From: Mesorhizobium sp. B2-1-8
GTDB taxonomy: Bacteria; Pseudomonadota; Alphaproteobacteria; Rhizobiales; Rhizobiaceae
Direction of reading: 5' to 3'
DNA: 64,000 nucleotides
Assembly (NCBI RefSeq): GCF_006442545.2
Contig: NZ_CP083953.1
Span: forward strand, 372,001-436,000
Numbering within the stretch: position 1 is the first letter of the stretch; the number at the start of each line of letters is the position of its first letter. Both the position numbers and the translations under genes were made by a program. The notes under the pieces are model-generated. The model was not told the DNA's origin. It ran no database searches and saw nothing but the letters and a program-made list of their open reading frames with translations. Positions 45,977-54,469 of this stretch are shown piece after piece.

Positions 45977-46936
45977 TCATCTCGGGTATCTCAGACGCGG
46001 GTTGGTGACAATCGCGATCAAGTCGGCAACCGTATTGAGGCCGATATATACGGACGCAAATATCAAACCCGCTGCCTGGACGACCGGCACATCGCGCTTC
46101 GATACATGGTCGACCAAATATTGTCCCATGCCGGGATAGCCGAATATTATCTCGACGACGACCACCCCAACGACGAGGTAGGCCAGTTCAAGCACGATCA
46201 CGGTCGTGATCGGGGCTATTGCATTCGGCAGGGCGTGCTTGCGGATGATTTCGATCGGCCGAAGCCCTTTAAGCTTGGCCGTCTCGATGAAGGGCGATTG
46301 CATGACGCTGAGGACCGCCGCCCGGGTCATCCGCATCATGTGTGTGAGCACGATCAGCGCCAGAACGGTGCCGGGCAGGGCGACCGCCTGGATTCGATCC
46401 ATTACGGGCATTCCGTCGTACACGGCCGCGAGGGCGGGAAATATTTGCCACTTAACCGCAAAGAAATAGACGGCGACATAGCCGAGGAAGAACTCGGGCA
46501 ATGAGTTCGACGCAAGAGCGACCGTGGAGATGAAGCGGTCCACAAGGCCGTCCCGATAACGTACGGAAATCAGTCCAAGCACGACTGACAGCGGCACCGC
46601 GATGGCAGCGGCCCATGCCGCCAGAACCAGCGTATTGAAGAGCCGGCCGCTGATGGCTGGCCCAATGTCGCGGCCGCTGATCAGCTCCTTTCCAAGATCG
46701 CCCTGCAGCATCCCCGACAGCCAGGACAGGTAACGGAGATGCGCCGGCTGATCGAGGCCCAATTCCAGTCGCAGGCTGGCGAGGGTTTCGGGCGTCGCCT
46801 CCTTGCCGAGGATTTGTTGTGCGACGTCGCCGGGCAGGAGTTCGGTGCCGGCAAAGAGGAGGATCGAAACCGCGAACAATAGGATGAGGCCCAACGCTAT
46901 GCGCTGGACAACAAGCCTCAAAATTGTCGCTGACAT
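45977..46936 (-). CDS. Dipeptide/opine ABC transporter permease, DppB type
   Basis: A 319-residue permease from the ATG at 46936 (MSATILRLVVQRIALGLILLFAVSILLF), the standard DppB N-terminus; the frame upstream is not conserved. ELLPGDVAQQILG and the contact loop ETAKLKGLRPIEIIRKHALPN are typical. It is separated from the binding-protein gene by a 94-base gap containing a strong hairpin. Confidence 0.92.
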   Translation of the reverse strand: MSATILRLVVQRIALGLILLFAVSILLFAGTELLPGDVAQQILGKEATPETLASLRLELGLDQPAHLRYLSWLSGMLQGDLGKELISGRDIGPAISGRLFNTLVLAAWAAAIAVPLSVVLGLISVRYRDGLVDRFISTVALASNSLPEFFLGYVAVYFFAVKWQIFPALAAVYDGMPVMDRIQAVALPGTVLALIVLTHMMRMTRAAVLSVMQSPFIETAKLKGLRPIEIIRKHALPNAIAPITTVIVLELAYLVVGVVVVEIIFGYPGMGQYLVDHVSKRDVPVVQAAGLIFASVYIGLNTVADLIAIVTNPRLRYPR

Positions 46937-46981
46937 TAGAAGCCTATCGAAACGGGTTGGATCCACTGCGTGGTCGTGGCG

Positions 46982-47013
46982 GAGAGGGCGGCGGGCCAAG
47001 CCGCCACCCTCTC
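46982..47013 (-). terminator. Intercistronic hairpin after binding-protein gene
   Basis: Thirteen-base arms (46982-46994 and 47001-47013) pair with a single mismatch around a six-base loop, between the binding-protein stop (47031) and the DppB start (46936). No T-run. Same position as the hairpins in the other two ABC operons of this window. Confidence 0.6.
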
Positions 47014-47030
47014 TGTAAGAACCAGGTGTT

Positions 47031-48611
47031 TCAGGCTGTCAACCAGCACTTCGCCAAGCCGTAGCCATTCATCAACTGCTGATGCGGATCGTCGATCCAC
47101 CCGCCGACATTGGGACCCGTGCCATCGAGCACGTGCATGAAGGCTGGCATGATTATGCCTCCTTCGTCACGCAGGATCACAGCCATGTCATAATACATCT
47201 GCTTGCGCTTGGCTTGGTCGAATTCACCGCGTGCTGCGACGAGCAGGCTGTCGAACTTCTCATTGCGGAAGTTGCTGAAGTTCCAGGCGGCGGTTGACGT
47301 GTAGGCGACCGAGTACATGAGATCCTGCGTCGAGCGTCCGCCCCAATTGTCGGCAAAGAACGGCTGCTTCCCAACCACCTCGGCGAAGTAGCTGTCGGCC
47401 GGCTCCCGCTTGACCTCGATATTGATGCCGGCCTTGGCTGCGCTGTACTGGAACAGCTGACCGGCATCAACCGCGCCCGTGAAAGCGACGTCCGAAACCC
47501 TGAACACAAGCGGCCCTTCGTGGCCGGATTTCTTGTAGTAGAATTTCGCCTGGTCAGGATCATACTTCCGCTGTTCGATCTCGGTGAACAGGGGATAGGA
47601 GGCGTTGATCGGGAAGTCGTTGCCAAGCGAACCGTGCCCAAGCAGAACCTTCTCTAAGATCGCCTCACGGTCGATCGCCAACTTCAGCGCCATACGCAGA
47701 TCCCTGCTGTCGAAGGGCGCCTTGTCGCAGGCCATGTCGAAAACGAAATGCGTCGGACCGGCAGTCTCGCGGACAGTGATCCCCGGCACCTGCTTGATGC
47801 GATCAACGATCTTCGGGTCGATGCCGTTGACCATATGGACCTGGCCGCTCTGCAGCGCGGCCATACGGGGCGTGGTATCGCCAATGGCCAGAATCTCGAT
47901 CTGGTCGGCGAACCCCATCTTGTCGGGCTGCCAATAGTTGGCGAAGCGTTCACCGCCGAAACGCACTCCCGGTTCATTGACGGTGACCTTGTAGGGCCCT
48001 GCTCCGATACCAGCATTCGGGTCATCCTTCCCGCCATTCGGCTGCACGACCAGATGATAGTCCGCGAGGAGATAAGGCAGGTCCGCGTTCGGCTCCTTGA
48101 GCGTGATCACAACTTCCTTGCCGTCGACCTTTACGGTTTCGACACCCTTTAGATAGCTGAACGCAGCCGACTTCGAGCTGGGATTCATATGGCGCTCAAG
48201 GGTGGCGGCAACATCCTCGGCGGTCACGGTCTTGCCGTTGTGGAACTCGATACCGTCGCGGATCTTGAGCGTCCAGGTCTTGGCGTCCTTGGAAGCGTTG
48301 GCCTCCTCCGCGATCCTATATTCAATCCCGCCGTCCGGGGCATATTCAACGATTACCTCGCCCCAGGACTTCAGAAAGGTGAGTTGCGTCATCACTTGGG
48401 CAAGAGCAGGATCAAGACTGGGGTCCTTTCCGATCAGTCCGGCCTTGAGGATGCCTCCCCGAACCGGACCTGCGGCTTTGACTGCGTTTGTCAGTAGCAA
48501 ACTGGCAAAGCTTGCAGTGGCGCCCAGGGCGAGGGCCCGGCCTAAGAAATTTCTTCGGCTCAGTTTGCCCGCAGCAACGCTACGGCTAAGGTATTCCAAC
48601 TCAGTCGGCAT
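47031..48611 (-). CDS. Dipeptide/opine-type ABC binding protein, Tat-exported
   Basis: A 526-residue family 5 binding protein. From the ATG at 48611 the N-terminus contains LSRRNFLGRALALGATASFA, a twin-arginine signal, so it is folded before export; this is common for rhizobial DppA-like proteins. The mature part has LKAGLIGKDPSLDPALAQ and RDGIEFHNGKTVTAEDV, family hallmarks. A longer frame to 48722 lacks a signal and overlaps the operator at 48716-48733. Solute class: peptides, opines or oligosaccharides. Confidence 0.92.
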   Translation of the reverse strand: MPTELEYLSRSVAAGKLSRRNFLGRALALGATASFASLLLTNAVKAAGPVRGGILKAGLIGKDPSLDPALAQVMTQLTFLKSWGEVIVEYAPDGGIEYRIAEEANASKDAKTWTLKIRDGIEFHNGKTVTAEDVAATLERHMNPSSKSAAFSYLKGVETVKVDGKEVVITLKEPNADLPYLLADYHLVVQPNGGKDDPNAGIGAGPYKVTVNEPGVRFGGERFANYWQPDKMGFADQIEILAIGDTTPRMAALQSGQVHMVNGIDPKIVDRIKQVPGITVRETAGPTHFVFDMACDKAPFDSRDLRMALKLAIDREAILEKVLLGHGSLGNDFPINASYPLFTEIEQRKYDPDQAKFYYKKSGHEGPLVFRVSDVAFTGAVDAGQLFQYSAAKAGINIEVKREPADSYFAEVVGKQPFFADNWGGRSTQDLMYSVAYTSTAAWNFSNFRNEKFDSLLVAARGEFDQAKRKQMYYDMAVILRDEGGIIMPAFMHVLDGTGPNVGGWIDDPHQQLMNGYGLAKCWLTA

Positions 48612-48715
48612 TTTCGATTTCTCCTCTTTCGGTCTCCCAGATGGCAGGCGCGTTCGGCCGCCGAAGCGGCAGCGTGCTCTTTTACGATATAAATACCCCA
48701 TTCGAAGCCTTATAT

Positions 48716-48733
48716 CAATCACTATCGCTCATA
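48716..48733 (-). promoter_or_regulatory. Candidate DeoR operator, binding-protein promoter
   Basis: Read on the minus strand this is TATGAGCGATAGTGATTG. It matches TATGATCGATAGTGATTG, in inverted orientation at 49099-49116 ahead of the DeoR gene, at 17 of 18 positions. It lies 105 bases upstream of the binding-protein ATG. Confidence 0.6.
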
Positions 48734-49098
48734 GTTGTGCGCTTTTTAATCTTTACTGTGAAATGCGCGGAGGCGGGGGACCATGCCGAGGCGAACCTGA
48801 CTCGAGTTGGGGCCCGAGTCGGTTGAATGCCGTCCTTGTTCGGTCGGGAGAGTCGCTCCGCTCCGAACACGCCCGCGCTCCCGGTATCCAGCGCGTGGCT
48901 GCTCGTTCGAAGAATGTGCGTCGCGGGCAATCTTGTTGCCTTGTCTGCCACCACGGCTTCTGCCGTGAGCGATTCTTGTGCAGGATGCGGCTGCGTCCAG
49001 TTGTCGATTCTGTCGCATGCCGCCTCAGCCGAATTTCAATTCGCCTCAAAGCATGCCGGACGGAACAGTCACTTGCTCTGGCTATAAGAATCTGGGAT
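48734..49098. other. Divergent intergenic region between importer and DeoR gene
   Basis: About 365 bases with no gene; short frames on both strands have no motifs. It separates the two mirrored operator-like sites and must hold the divergent promoters, but I cannot single out -35/-10 pairs with confidence. Confidence 0.5.
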
Positions 49099-49116
49099 TA
49101 TGATCGATAGTGATTG
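49099..49116 (+). promoter_or_regulatory. Candidate DeoR operator, regulator promoter
   Basis: TATGATCGATAGTGATTG, 17 of 18 identical with the inverted site at 48716-48733. It lies 32 bases before the DeoR ATG and is part of an imperfect palindrome GATCGATA-GTGAT-TGTCGATC (49102-49122). Suggests autoregulation. Confidence 0.6.
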
Positions 49117-49130
49117 TCGATCAGAGTATG

Positions 49131-49150
49131 TTGAGCTATATTGAGCTATG
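49131..49150 (+). repeat. Tandem 10-bp repeat at the DeoR start codon
   Basis: TTGAGCTATA followed directly by TTGAGCTATG; the second copy runs into the ATG (49148). No ribosome site of normal strength is present, so the repeat may take part in translational control or be a second regulator half-site pair. Confidence 0.5.
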
Positions 49151-49936
49151 GGAAAATCGAATCGAGCACCTGGCGTTCGCCGCGCAGAGATAAAGCGGAT
49201 CCTGCGCACAAGGCAAGCAGCGACCGTCGAGGAGTTGTGCAGCCTTCTCGGCGCATCGCCAGCGACGATTCGGCGCGACCTGATAGCGCTTGAAAAGAGT
49301 GACGGGTTGGAGCGGAGCCGCGGCGGCGCGGCGGTGCCCAGCCTGAGGGAAGCTGAGCAGAATTTTGCTCGGCGGGAGGCCAAAGACACGGAAGAGAAGA
49401 TTTCAATAGCAGAAGCGGTGGTCTCCCGGCTTACACCCGGCAGCGCGTTGTTTTTGAACGACGGTTCAACCGTGATGGCTGTCGCGAAAGTCATCGTGGA
49501 ACGCAATATCGAGTTTTTCGTCGCTACGCCTGCAATCAATGTAGCGTCTACACTCACGGCAAGCCCAAAGATAACCGCGTGTCTGCTCGGAGGATTCGTC
49601 CGAGCGGCCTCGCTCGCGACTTCCGGGCCGTTTGCGGAAACGATGGTCTCCCAAATCAACGCAGATATCGCCATCATTTCCCCAGACGGATTGCACCCGG
49701 AGCAGGGGCTGACCTTCGCCAATGCTCATGACGCATCGCTGGCACGCCGAATGGCGGATCAGTCCCGGCATGTGATGGTTGTTGCAACCCGATCGAAGCT
49801 TATGTCCATTTCACGTGTTAGCGGCCTCCCCATCAACAGGGTGCATGAACTGGTCGTTGGCTGCCCGCTTGCCGACGTGCCGCTGCCAATAAGCCAGGAG
49901 ATACGTGACATCGTGTCCGCGGTTGAGGCCCAGTAG
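49148..49936 (+). CDS. DeoR-family transcriptional regulator
   Basis: A 262-residue regulator: helix-turn-helix TVEELCSLLGASPATIRRDL at about 26-45, followed by the DeoR sensor domain (LNDGSTVMAVAKVI, a phosphosugar-binding-like loop, and CLLGG). DeoR proteins usually sense a phosphorylated sugar or sugar-like intermediate. It stands at the head of the plus-strand catabolic run and divergent from the importer, with mirrored operator-like sites, so it probably represses both. Confidence 0.9.
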   Translation: MGKSNRAPGVRRAEIKRILRTRQAATVEELCSLLGASPATIRRDLIALEKSDGLERSRGGAAVPSLREAEQNFARREAKDTEEKISIAEAVVSRLTPGSALFLNDGSTVMAVAKVIVERNIEFFVATPAINVASTLTASPKITACLLGGFVRAASLATSGPFAETMVSQINADIAIISPDGLHPEQGLTFANAHDASLARRMADQSRHVMVVATRSKLMSISRVSGLPINRVHELVVGCPLADVPLPISQEIRDIVSAVEAQ

Positions 49937-50051
49937 TGCATTATCTGGCCAGAAATCCTGCATCGCCCTTTAGCCGCCCGGCCCCCTGATCTCTGTTCCT
50001 CCGCTGCCGCCTCAAGCAGCGCGAGACCCCACGTTCGGATTGACAAGACGT

Positions 50052-50870
50052 ATGACACCACCCGAGGCTTTGCTGATCAACCTTCCCATATGGAAAACCA
50101 CGCCTGAGCTCCGGCGTATCGAAGAAGGCCGCACCAATTCCAACTTCTTTGTTCGTGATGGTGACGCAAGCTATTTCGGGAGGGTTGGGACCGACCTTCC
50201 GCACCACGGCATTTCCCGAAGCAATGAAACGCTTTGCGTCCGACTGGCCGCTAAGCGCGATGTAAGCCCCCGCGTCCACTTCGCCGGCGAGGGGGTGCTG
50301 ATTACCGAGTTCGTCGTCGGCGAAACGCTGTCTCCCGGTGCCATGCACAATGCGGCGACGCTGCGACAGACGGCAGATGTATTGCGGCGTCTCCATGCCG
50401 AGCCGGCTAACGATAGACGGCTGTTGCCGCGGTGCGGCGTCGCCATGTCGCTCGCCTATCTGAAGGGCATTCCGGATGCCGATCTGCCGGTGCCGCGCGA
50501 CAGGATCATTTCGCGTATAGGCTCACCAAGCAGTGGCGGGGACCGACTGGTGCATTGCGACATAATCCCGGAGAACCTCATACGCGTGAATGACCGGTTG
50601 CTCCTCATCGATTGGGAATATGGGGGCGTGGGCATTCCGGAGATCGATCTTGCTTCCGTGATAGCAAACGCGGACCTGAATCGAGAGGAGGCTGCCGAGC
50701 TACTGTCTGCCTATGGCCCTCATGACAAGGAGAAGGTGGAGCAGCAGCGGATTGCGCTCGTGGTTCGGGAAGCACTCTGGTGTCTGACGCAAATTCGCCA
50801 TAGCGGGCCTAAAGGTGACCTGGTGGCCTACACGCAGCTTTGCGTTGAACGAATGCTGAGCGAATTCTGA
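50052..50870 (+). CDS. Aminoglycoside/choline-kinase-like phosphotransferase
   Basis: A 272-residue kinase-fold protein with Brenner's motif HCDIIPENLI (His168, Asp170, Asn175) and the metal-binding LIDWEYGGVGIPEIDLA (Asp187), closest by pattern to choline kinase/LicA-type enzymes. It would phosphorylate a small hydroxylated molecule such as an amino alcohol. The ATG at 50052 is preferred; a TTG at 50040 extends it by four residues. Its stop overlaps the next ATG (TGATG), tying it to the following oxidoreductase. Confidence 0.8.
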   Translation: MTPPEALLINLPIWKTTPELRRIEEGRTNSNFFVRDGDASYFGRVGTDLPHHGISRSNETLCVRLAAKRDVSPRVHFAGEGVLITEFVVGETLSPGAMHNAATLRQTADVLRRLHAEPANDRRLLPRCGVAMSLAYLKGIPDADLPVPRDRIISRIGSPSSGGDRLVHCDIIPENLIRVNDRLLLIDWEYGGVGIPEIDLASVIANADLNREEAAELLSAYGPHDKEKVEQQRIALVVREALWCLTQIRHSGPKGDLVAYTQLCVERMLSEF

Positions 50871-52264
50871 TGAGCTCCGCGTTTGACATCGCGATCATAG
50901 GCGCCGGTGTGGTGGGGACTGCCATAGCACGCGATTTCTCGCGCTATCCGTTAAAAGTCGCGCTGCTGGAGGCCAACCCGGATTTCGGAGACGAGTCCAG
51001 CAAGGGCAACTCGGCTCTGATGACCCAGGGACACGATACGCCCGCTGGCACCTTGGAGCGCCAGCTCGTCATTCGAGGCTATCAACGGTATCTGGCAGAA
51101 GCGCCCGGGTTAGGGCTTCCAATGCGCAAGACCGGCGCTCTCATGCTGGCTTGGACAGCTGAGCAGCGAGCGATGGTAGAGCACTTCGTGCGCGAGGCGA
51201 ACGATGATGGTTTTCACAACATCCATCTGATCGAGGGCGAGGAGGTCCTGCGCCGCTGGCCCCAGTTCCGGCCAGGCGTGTTGTGCGCGCAGTGGATGCC
51301 GGACGAGATCATCGCAGATCCGTTTTCCACCCCTTATGCCTATGTTCTCGATGCCGTGTCCAACGGAGTCGAATTCTTGCGCCCCTGGCGCGTCACACGC
51401 GCCGACCGTAGCTCGAATGGCTGGCAGCTCTGGAATGATCGGGGCGACTCCATCACGGCCGGCCTTGTCGTCAACGCGGGCGGCTTGCGCGGCGATATCG
51501 TTGATGGACTGGCCGGATATCACGACTTTTGCGTGCGGCCTCGCCGCGGTCAGTACATGCTTCTCGACAAGCCGGCCCGGGCTATTCACGACGTTATCGC
51601 CTATCCGACACCGACGCCCACGTCGCGCGGTATCCTCATCGCACCCACTATATTCGGGAACGTGCTTGTAGGGCCAACGGCGGAGGATGTCACTGATCGT
51701 GATGACCGCGCCGTGACAAAAGAGGGTTTGGCGGCTCTGCGCCAGGCGATCGATCAGATGGTGCCCGCGCTGAGAACTGTGTCGGTGAACACGATCTATG
51801 CCGGGATGCGTCCGGCGACAAACCATAGCGAGTATCAGATTAGGCCGCGCTTTGCGGAAAGTTGGCTGACTGTTGCCGGCATCCGTTCGACCGGTTTCTC
51901 CGGCGCGCTCGGTATCGCGGAGTACGTCACATCGCTCGTTTTTCCAGCCGTCTTCGATTGCGAGCGGACGAAAGCCGTGCGCGGAGTCAGAGTATCTGAC
52001 CTCTCGGAAACCAGCGTCCGGCCTTGGGCCGATCCCAGCCGCATCGCCGCGGATTCCTCCTATGCCGAGATCATCTGCCATTGCGAGCGGATCAGCGTCG
52101 GGGAAGTCCGTGACGCGTTGAACTCCCCGATACCGCCGGCCTCGATCAAGGGATTGAAACGGCGCACGCGCGTGATGTTCGGCCGCTGCCAGGGCTTCTA
52201 TTGCGGAGCCCGAGTGCAGGCCATGTTCATGGAAGCTCAAAGGAAGCAAAAGAGTGATGCGTGA
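50870..52264 (+). CDS. GlpA-like FAD oxidoreductase with C-terminal BFD-type Cys domain
   Basis: A 464-residue flavoprotein. FDIAIIGAGVVGTAIARDFSRYP is the FAD motif (3-25); SKGNSALMTQGHDTPAGTLE is typical of GlpA/LhgO-type enzymes. The last 70 residues contain CHC (IICHCERIS) and RCQGFYC, the four-cysteine BFD-like [2Fe-2S] pattern. With the next gene it resembles the two flavoprotein subunits of GlpABC or of opine/hydroxyproline dehydrogenases; no third GlpC-like subunit follows. The substrate is probably a hydroxy acid, polyol phosphate or amine. Confidence 0.82.
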   Translation: MSSAFDIAIIGAGVVGTAIARDFSRYPLKVALLEANPDFGDESSKGNSALMTQGHDTPAGTLERQLVIRGYQRYLAEAPGLGLPMRKTGALMLAWTAEQRAMVEHFVREANDDGFHNIHLIEGEEVLRRWPQFRPGVLCAQWMPDEIIADPFSTPYAYVLDAVSNGVEFLRPWRVTRADRSSNGWQLWNDRGDSITAGLVVNAGGLRGDIVDGLAGYHDFCVRPRRGQYMLLDKPARAIHDVIAYPTPTPTSRGILIAPTIFGNVLVGPTAEDVTDRDDRAVTKEGLAALRQAIDQMVPALRTVSVNTIYAGMRPATNHSEYQIRPRFAESWLTVAGIRSTGFSGALGIAEYVTSLVFPAVFDCERTKAVRGVRVSDLSETSVRPWADPSRIAADSSYAEIICHCERISVGEVRDALNSPIPPASIKGLKRRTRVMFGRCQGFYCGARVQAMFMEAQRKQKSDA

Positions 52265-53273
52265 TCCAGCAGTAATTGTCGTCGGTGCCGGTCCCGCAGG
52301 ACTTGCCGCAGCTACCGAAATGGCGCGCCGGGGAGTTCGGGATATTCTCGTCATCGACCGCGATGACGCACCCGGTGGCCTGCCCCGATTCTGCTCCCAT
52401 CCAGGATTCGGACTAGGTTATCTCACGGTCCCTCGTTCCGGCCCCGGTTTCGTCAGAAGTCTGCTTCGGCCGCTCGAGTCCTCTCAGGTGCGCATCCTGT
52501 GCGGCACGACCCTGATTAGTCTGGACGAAGGACCCGTCGCAACCCTCACGGGTCCCGAACTCGGCTACCGTACACTTCGTCCGCGCGCGATCATTCTTGC
52601 TACCGGTATCCGTGAAGCCAACCGCGGCAACCGTCTCGTTCCTGGCGATCGGCCGGCCGTCGGAGTGCTTACGACAGGGTTGCTGCAACAGATGGTGGCT
52701 CGGAATGTGCCCTTCCCGGCGGACATGAAATCGCTCGTCGTGGTGGGAACAGAGCACGTCTCCTTCTCCGCGGTGTTAACGGCGCGCCACGCAAGACTGA
52801 AAGTTCGTGCGATGATCGAAGAGGAGCCGAGGATCTCCTCTTATTCTCCCTTGGCCTGGCTCGCGCGTGTCGCCGGTATCGACATTCGCCTCAAGACCCG
52901 CGTCGCCGCGATCAAGGCGAAGGACAATCGCGTCTCGGGTGTCGAAGTCGAGCGCAACGGCGTGATCGTAATCATTCCTTGTGACGGAGTTGTGTTCACC
53001 GCCGGGTGGATCCCGGAAGTCTCGGCCCTTCTGAACGGACCTTTGGACATCGATGCGGCAACCGGCGGCCTGGCTGTCGATGACCAGAACGCGACCAGTC
53101 TTGCGGGGGTCTATTCGGCTGGCAACGTGCTTCATCCGCTGAAGGCCAGCGGGACTTGTGCCAGACAGGGCAGGCAGGTTGGAACGGTCGTCGCCGGCTA
53201 TTTGTCGACCGCGCGGGGATGTAGCAACCGTTCGATCGGGTCGAGCCGGAAGGAGCGTGTCATGTGGCGATAG
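52257..53273 (+). CDS. NAD(P)/FAD-dependent oxidoreductase, partner of the GlpA-like protein
   Basis: About 338 residues from the ATG at 52257 (GTG at 52254 also fits), overlapping the previous gene by eight bases. The FAD motif VIVVGAGPAGLAAATEMARRG is at the N-terminus, the second nucleotide-binding region is around SLVVVGTEHVSFSAVLTARH (note Glu-His in place of the usual Gly-Gly), and AGVYSAGNVLHP is the C-terminal FAD segment. It resembles the alpha subunits of opine oxidase and D-hydroxyproline dehydrogenase, which pass electrons within a multi-subunit complex. Confidence 0.8.
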   Translation: MRDPAVIVVGAGPAGLAAATEMARRGVRDILVIDRDDAPGGLPRFCSHPGFGLGYLTVPRSGPGFVRSLLRPLESSQVRILCGTTLISLDEGPVATLTGPELGYRTLRPRAIILATGIREANRGNRLVPGDRPAVGVLTTGLLQQMVARNVPFPADMKSLVVVGTEHVSFSAVLTARHARLKVRAMIEEEPRISSYSPLAWLARVAGIDIRLKTRVAAIKAKDNRVSGVEVERNGVIVIIPCDGVVFTAGWIPEVSALLNGPLDIDAATGGLAVDDQNATSLAGVYSAGNVLHPLKASGTCARQGRQVGTVVAGYLSTARGCSNRSIGSSRKERVMWR

Positions 53274-53288
53274 CGATCATTAATGATC
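53267..53288 (+). promoter_or_regulatory. Candidate regulatory site before the FAH-family gene
   Basis: GCGATAGCGATCA (53267-53279) agrees with the DeoR-site core GCGATAGTGATTG at 10 of 13 bases and overlaps a perfect 14-bp palindrome GATCATTAATGATC (53275-53288). It lies at the end of the upstream gene, about 280 bases before the next ATG. Confidence 0.4.
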
Positions 53289-53567
53289 ACATTTATGCCG
53301 TATACGCGCATTATAGACCTTTGTAATGGACACTTGCATTGACGCCGTTTGGACCATCAGTTACCGTGCAGCCGGATGGTTCAGGTTGAACCGATGGTCA
53401 CGCGTTCGGGTGAATGGTTGGGAAAGCTGCGCGTCCCATCGGCGTGGCGCAGGTTTCGGATTATTGCGCAAGGGCTTGCTTCGCGGTCACCCGCATTGCG
53501 CCGCCTTTGCAGGCCGCGTCTCAGCGGCAGCCATTTCAGAACAGGGGTCAGCCGCCGGAGAGTTGGA
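53289..53567. other. Gap before the FAH-family gene
   Basis: About 280 bases. The FAH frame is open from 53349, but the translated sequence is arginine-rich and unlike the family, so I regard it as untranslated leader or worn DNA. A promoter is expected here; none is clear. Confidence 0.45.
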
Positions 53568-54410
53568 ATGAAGTTGTTGCGCTATGGTCCTGCTGGCTCC
53601 GAAACGCCGGGAATTGTCGATCAGCAGGGCTCCATCCGGTCGCTGTCTTCGGTCGTTTCCGATATCGACAGCGACATGCTGGCCGGCGGCGGCATAGACC
53701 TTCTCCGGAACATCGATACCTCCGGCCTGCCGCTGGTCGCGCCTGGTCGTATCGGGGCATGCGTCGGCAACGTCGGCAAGTTCATCTGTATAGGCCTCAA
53801 CTATACGGATCATGCTGCGGAGGCGAATCTCGCGCTCCCGACCGAGCCGATCATCTTCCAGAAGGCCGTCAGCGCCATTTGCGGCCCCAATGACGACATC
53901 GAGATTCCCCGCGGCGCTTCTCGAGTGGACTGGGAAGTCGAACTCGGGATCGTCATCGGGAAAGAAGCGAAATATGTCACTGAGGCGAAGGCTCTCGACC
54001 ATGTCGCCGGCTATTGCGTGCTCAACGACCTTTCCGAGCGTGAGTTTCAGATGCATCGCCAGGGACAGTGGACCAAGGGCAAGAGTCACGACACCTTCGG
54101 GCCCATCGGCCCCTGGCTTGTAACGGCGGACGAGGCCGTCGGAATTGAAGACCGCGGCATCTGGCTATCCGTGAACGGCGCTCCCAAGCAGCACAGCTCG
54201 ACGGGCAAGATGGTGTTCAAGCCCGCCTTTCTGATCAGTTACGTCACCCAATTCATGACGCTCAAGCCCGGAGACATCCTCGCCACGGGAACGCCTGCGG
54301 GCGTGGGCTTGGGCATGAACCCTCCACAATATCTGCAGGAAGGCGACGTGGTTACCCTGGGCGTCGAAGGACTGGGTGAGCAGCGCCAGCTCTGCAGACG
54401 CGTGCAATAG
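53568..54410 (+). CDS. Fumarylacetoacetate hydrolase family protein
   Basis: A 280-residue FAH-fold enzyme from the ATG at 53568 (MKLLRYGPAGSETPGIVDQQ), with a GGAG upstream. The metal-binding core DWEVELGIVIGKEAKYV, CIGLNYTDHAAEANLALP and ILATGTPAGVGLGM are family landmarks. Members hydrate or cleave 2-keto acids and acylpyruvates in sugar-acid or aromatic catabolism, for example 2-keto-3-deoxy-sugar-acid steps. The specific reaction cannot be read from sequence; the adjacent dehydroquinase-like gene suggests a cyclic or branched sugar-acid route. Confidence 0.88.
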   Translation: MKLLRYGPAGSETPGIVDQQGSIRSLSSVVSDIDSDMLAGGGIDLLRNIDTSGLPLVAPGRIGACVGNVGKFICIGLNYTDHAAEANLALPTEPIIFQKAVSAICGPNDDIEIPRGASRVDWEVELGIVIGKEAKYVTEAKALDHVAGYCVLNDLSEREFQMHRQGQWTKGKSHDTFGPIGPWLVTADEAVGIEDRGIWLSVNGAPKQHSSTGKMVFKPAFLISYVTQFMTLKPGDILATGTPAGVGLGMNPPQYLQEGDVVTLGVEGLGEQRQLCRRVQ

Positions 54411-54430
54411 CCATCATTGCTTCGATTGAT

Positions 54431-54447
54431 GCAGACAACTCGTCTGC
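54431..54447. promoter_or_regulatory. Small perfect inverted repeat before the dehydroquinase-like gene
   Basis: GCAGAC-AACTC-GTCTGC lies in the 59-base gap between the FAH gene and the next ATG, 23 bases before the start. It could be an RNA hairpin affecting translation or an operator; the sequence does not decide. Confidence 0.35.
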
Positions 54448-54469
54448 GCAAGCACCCAAAGGCCGGAAA

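Noticed and set aside
51110..52354. 414-codon minus-strand frame opposite the GlpA-like gene
   Set aside because: No motif and no start signal; the plus-strand gene has FAD and four-Cys motifs.
53349..53567. In-frame N-terminal extension of the FAH-family protein
   Set aside because: The extension is Arg-rich and unlike the family; the ATG at 53568 gives the normal length and follows a ribosome site.
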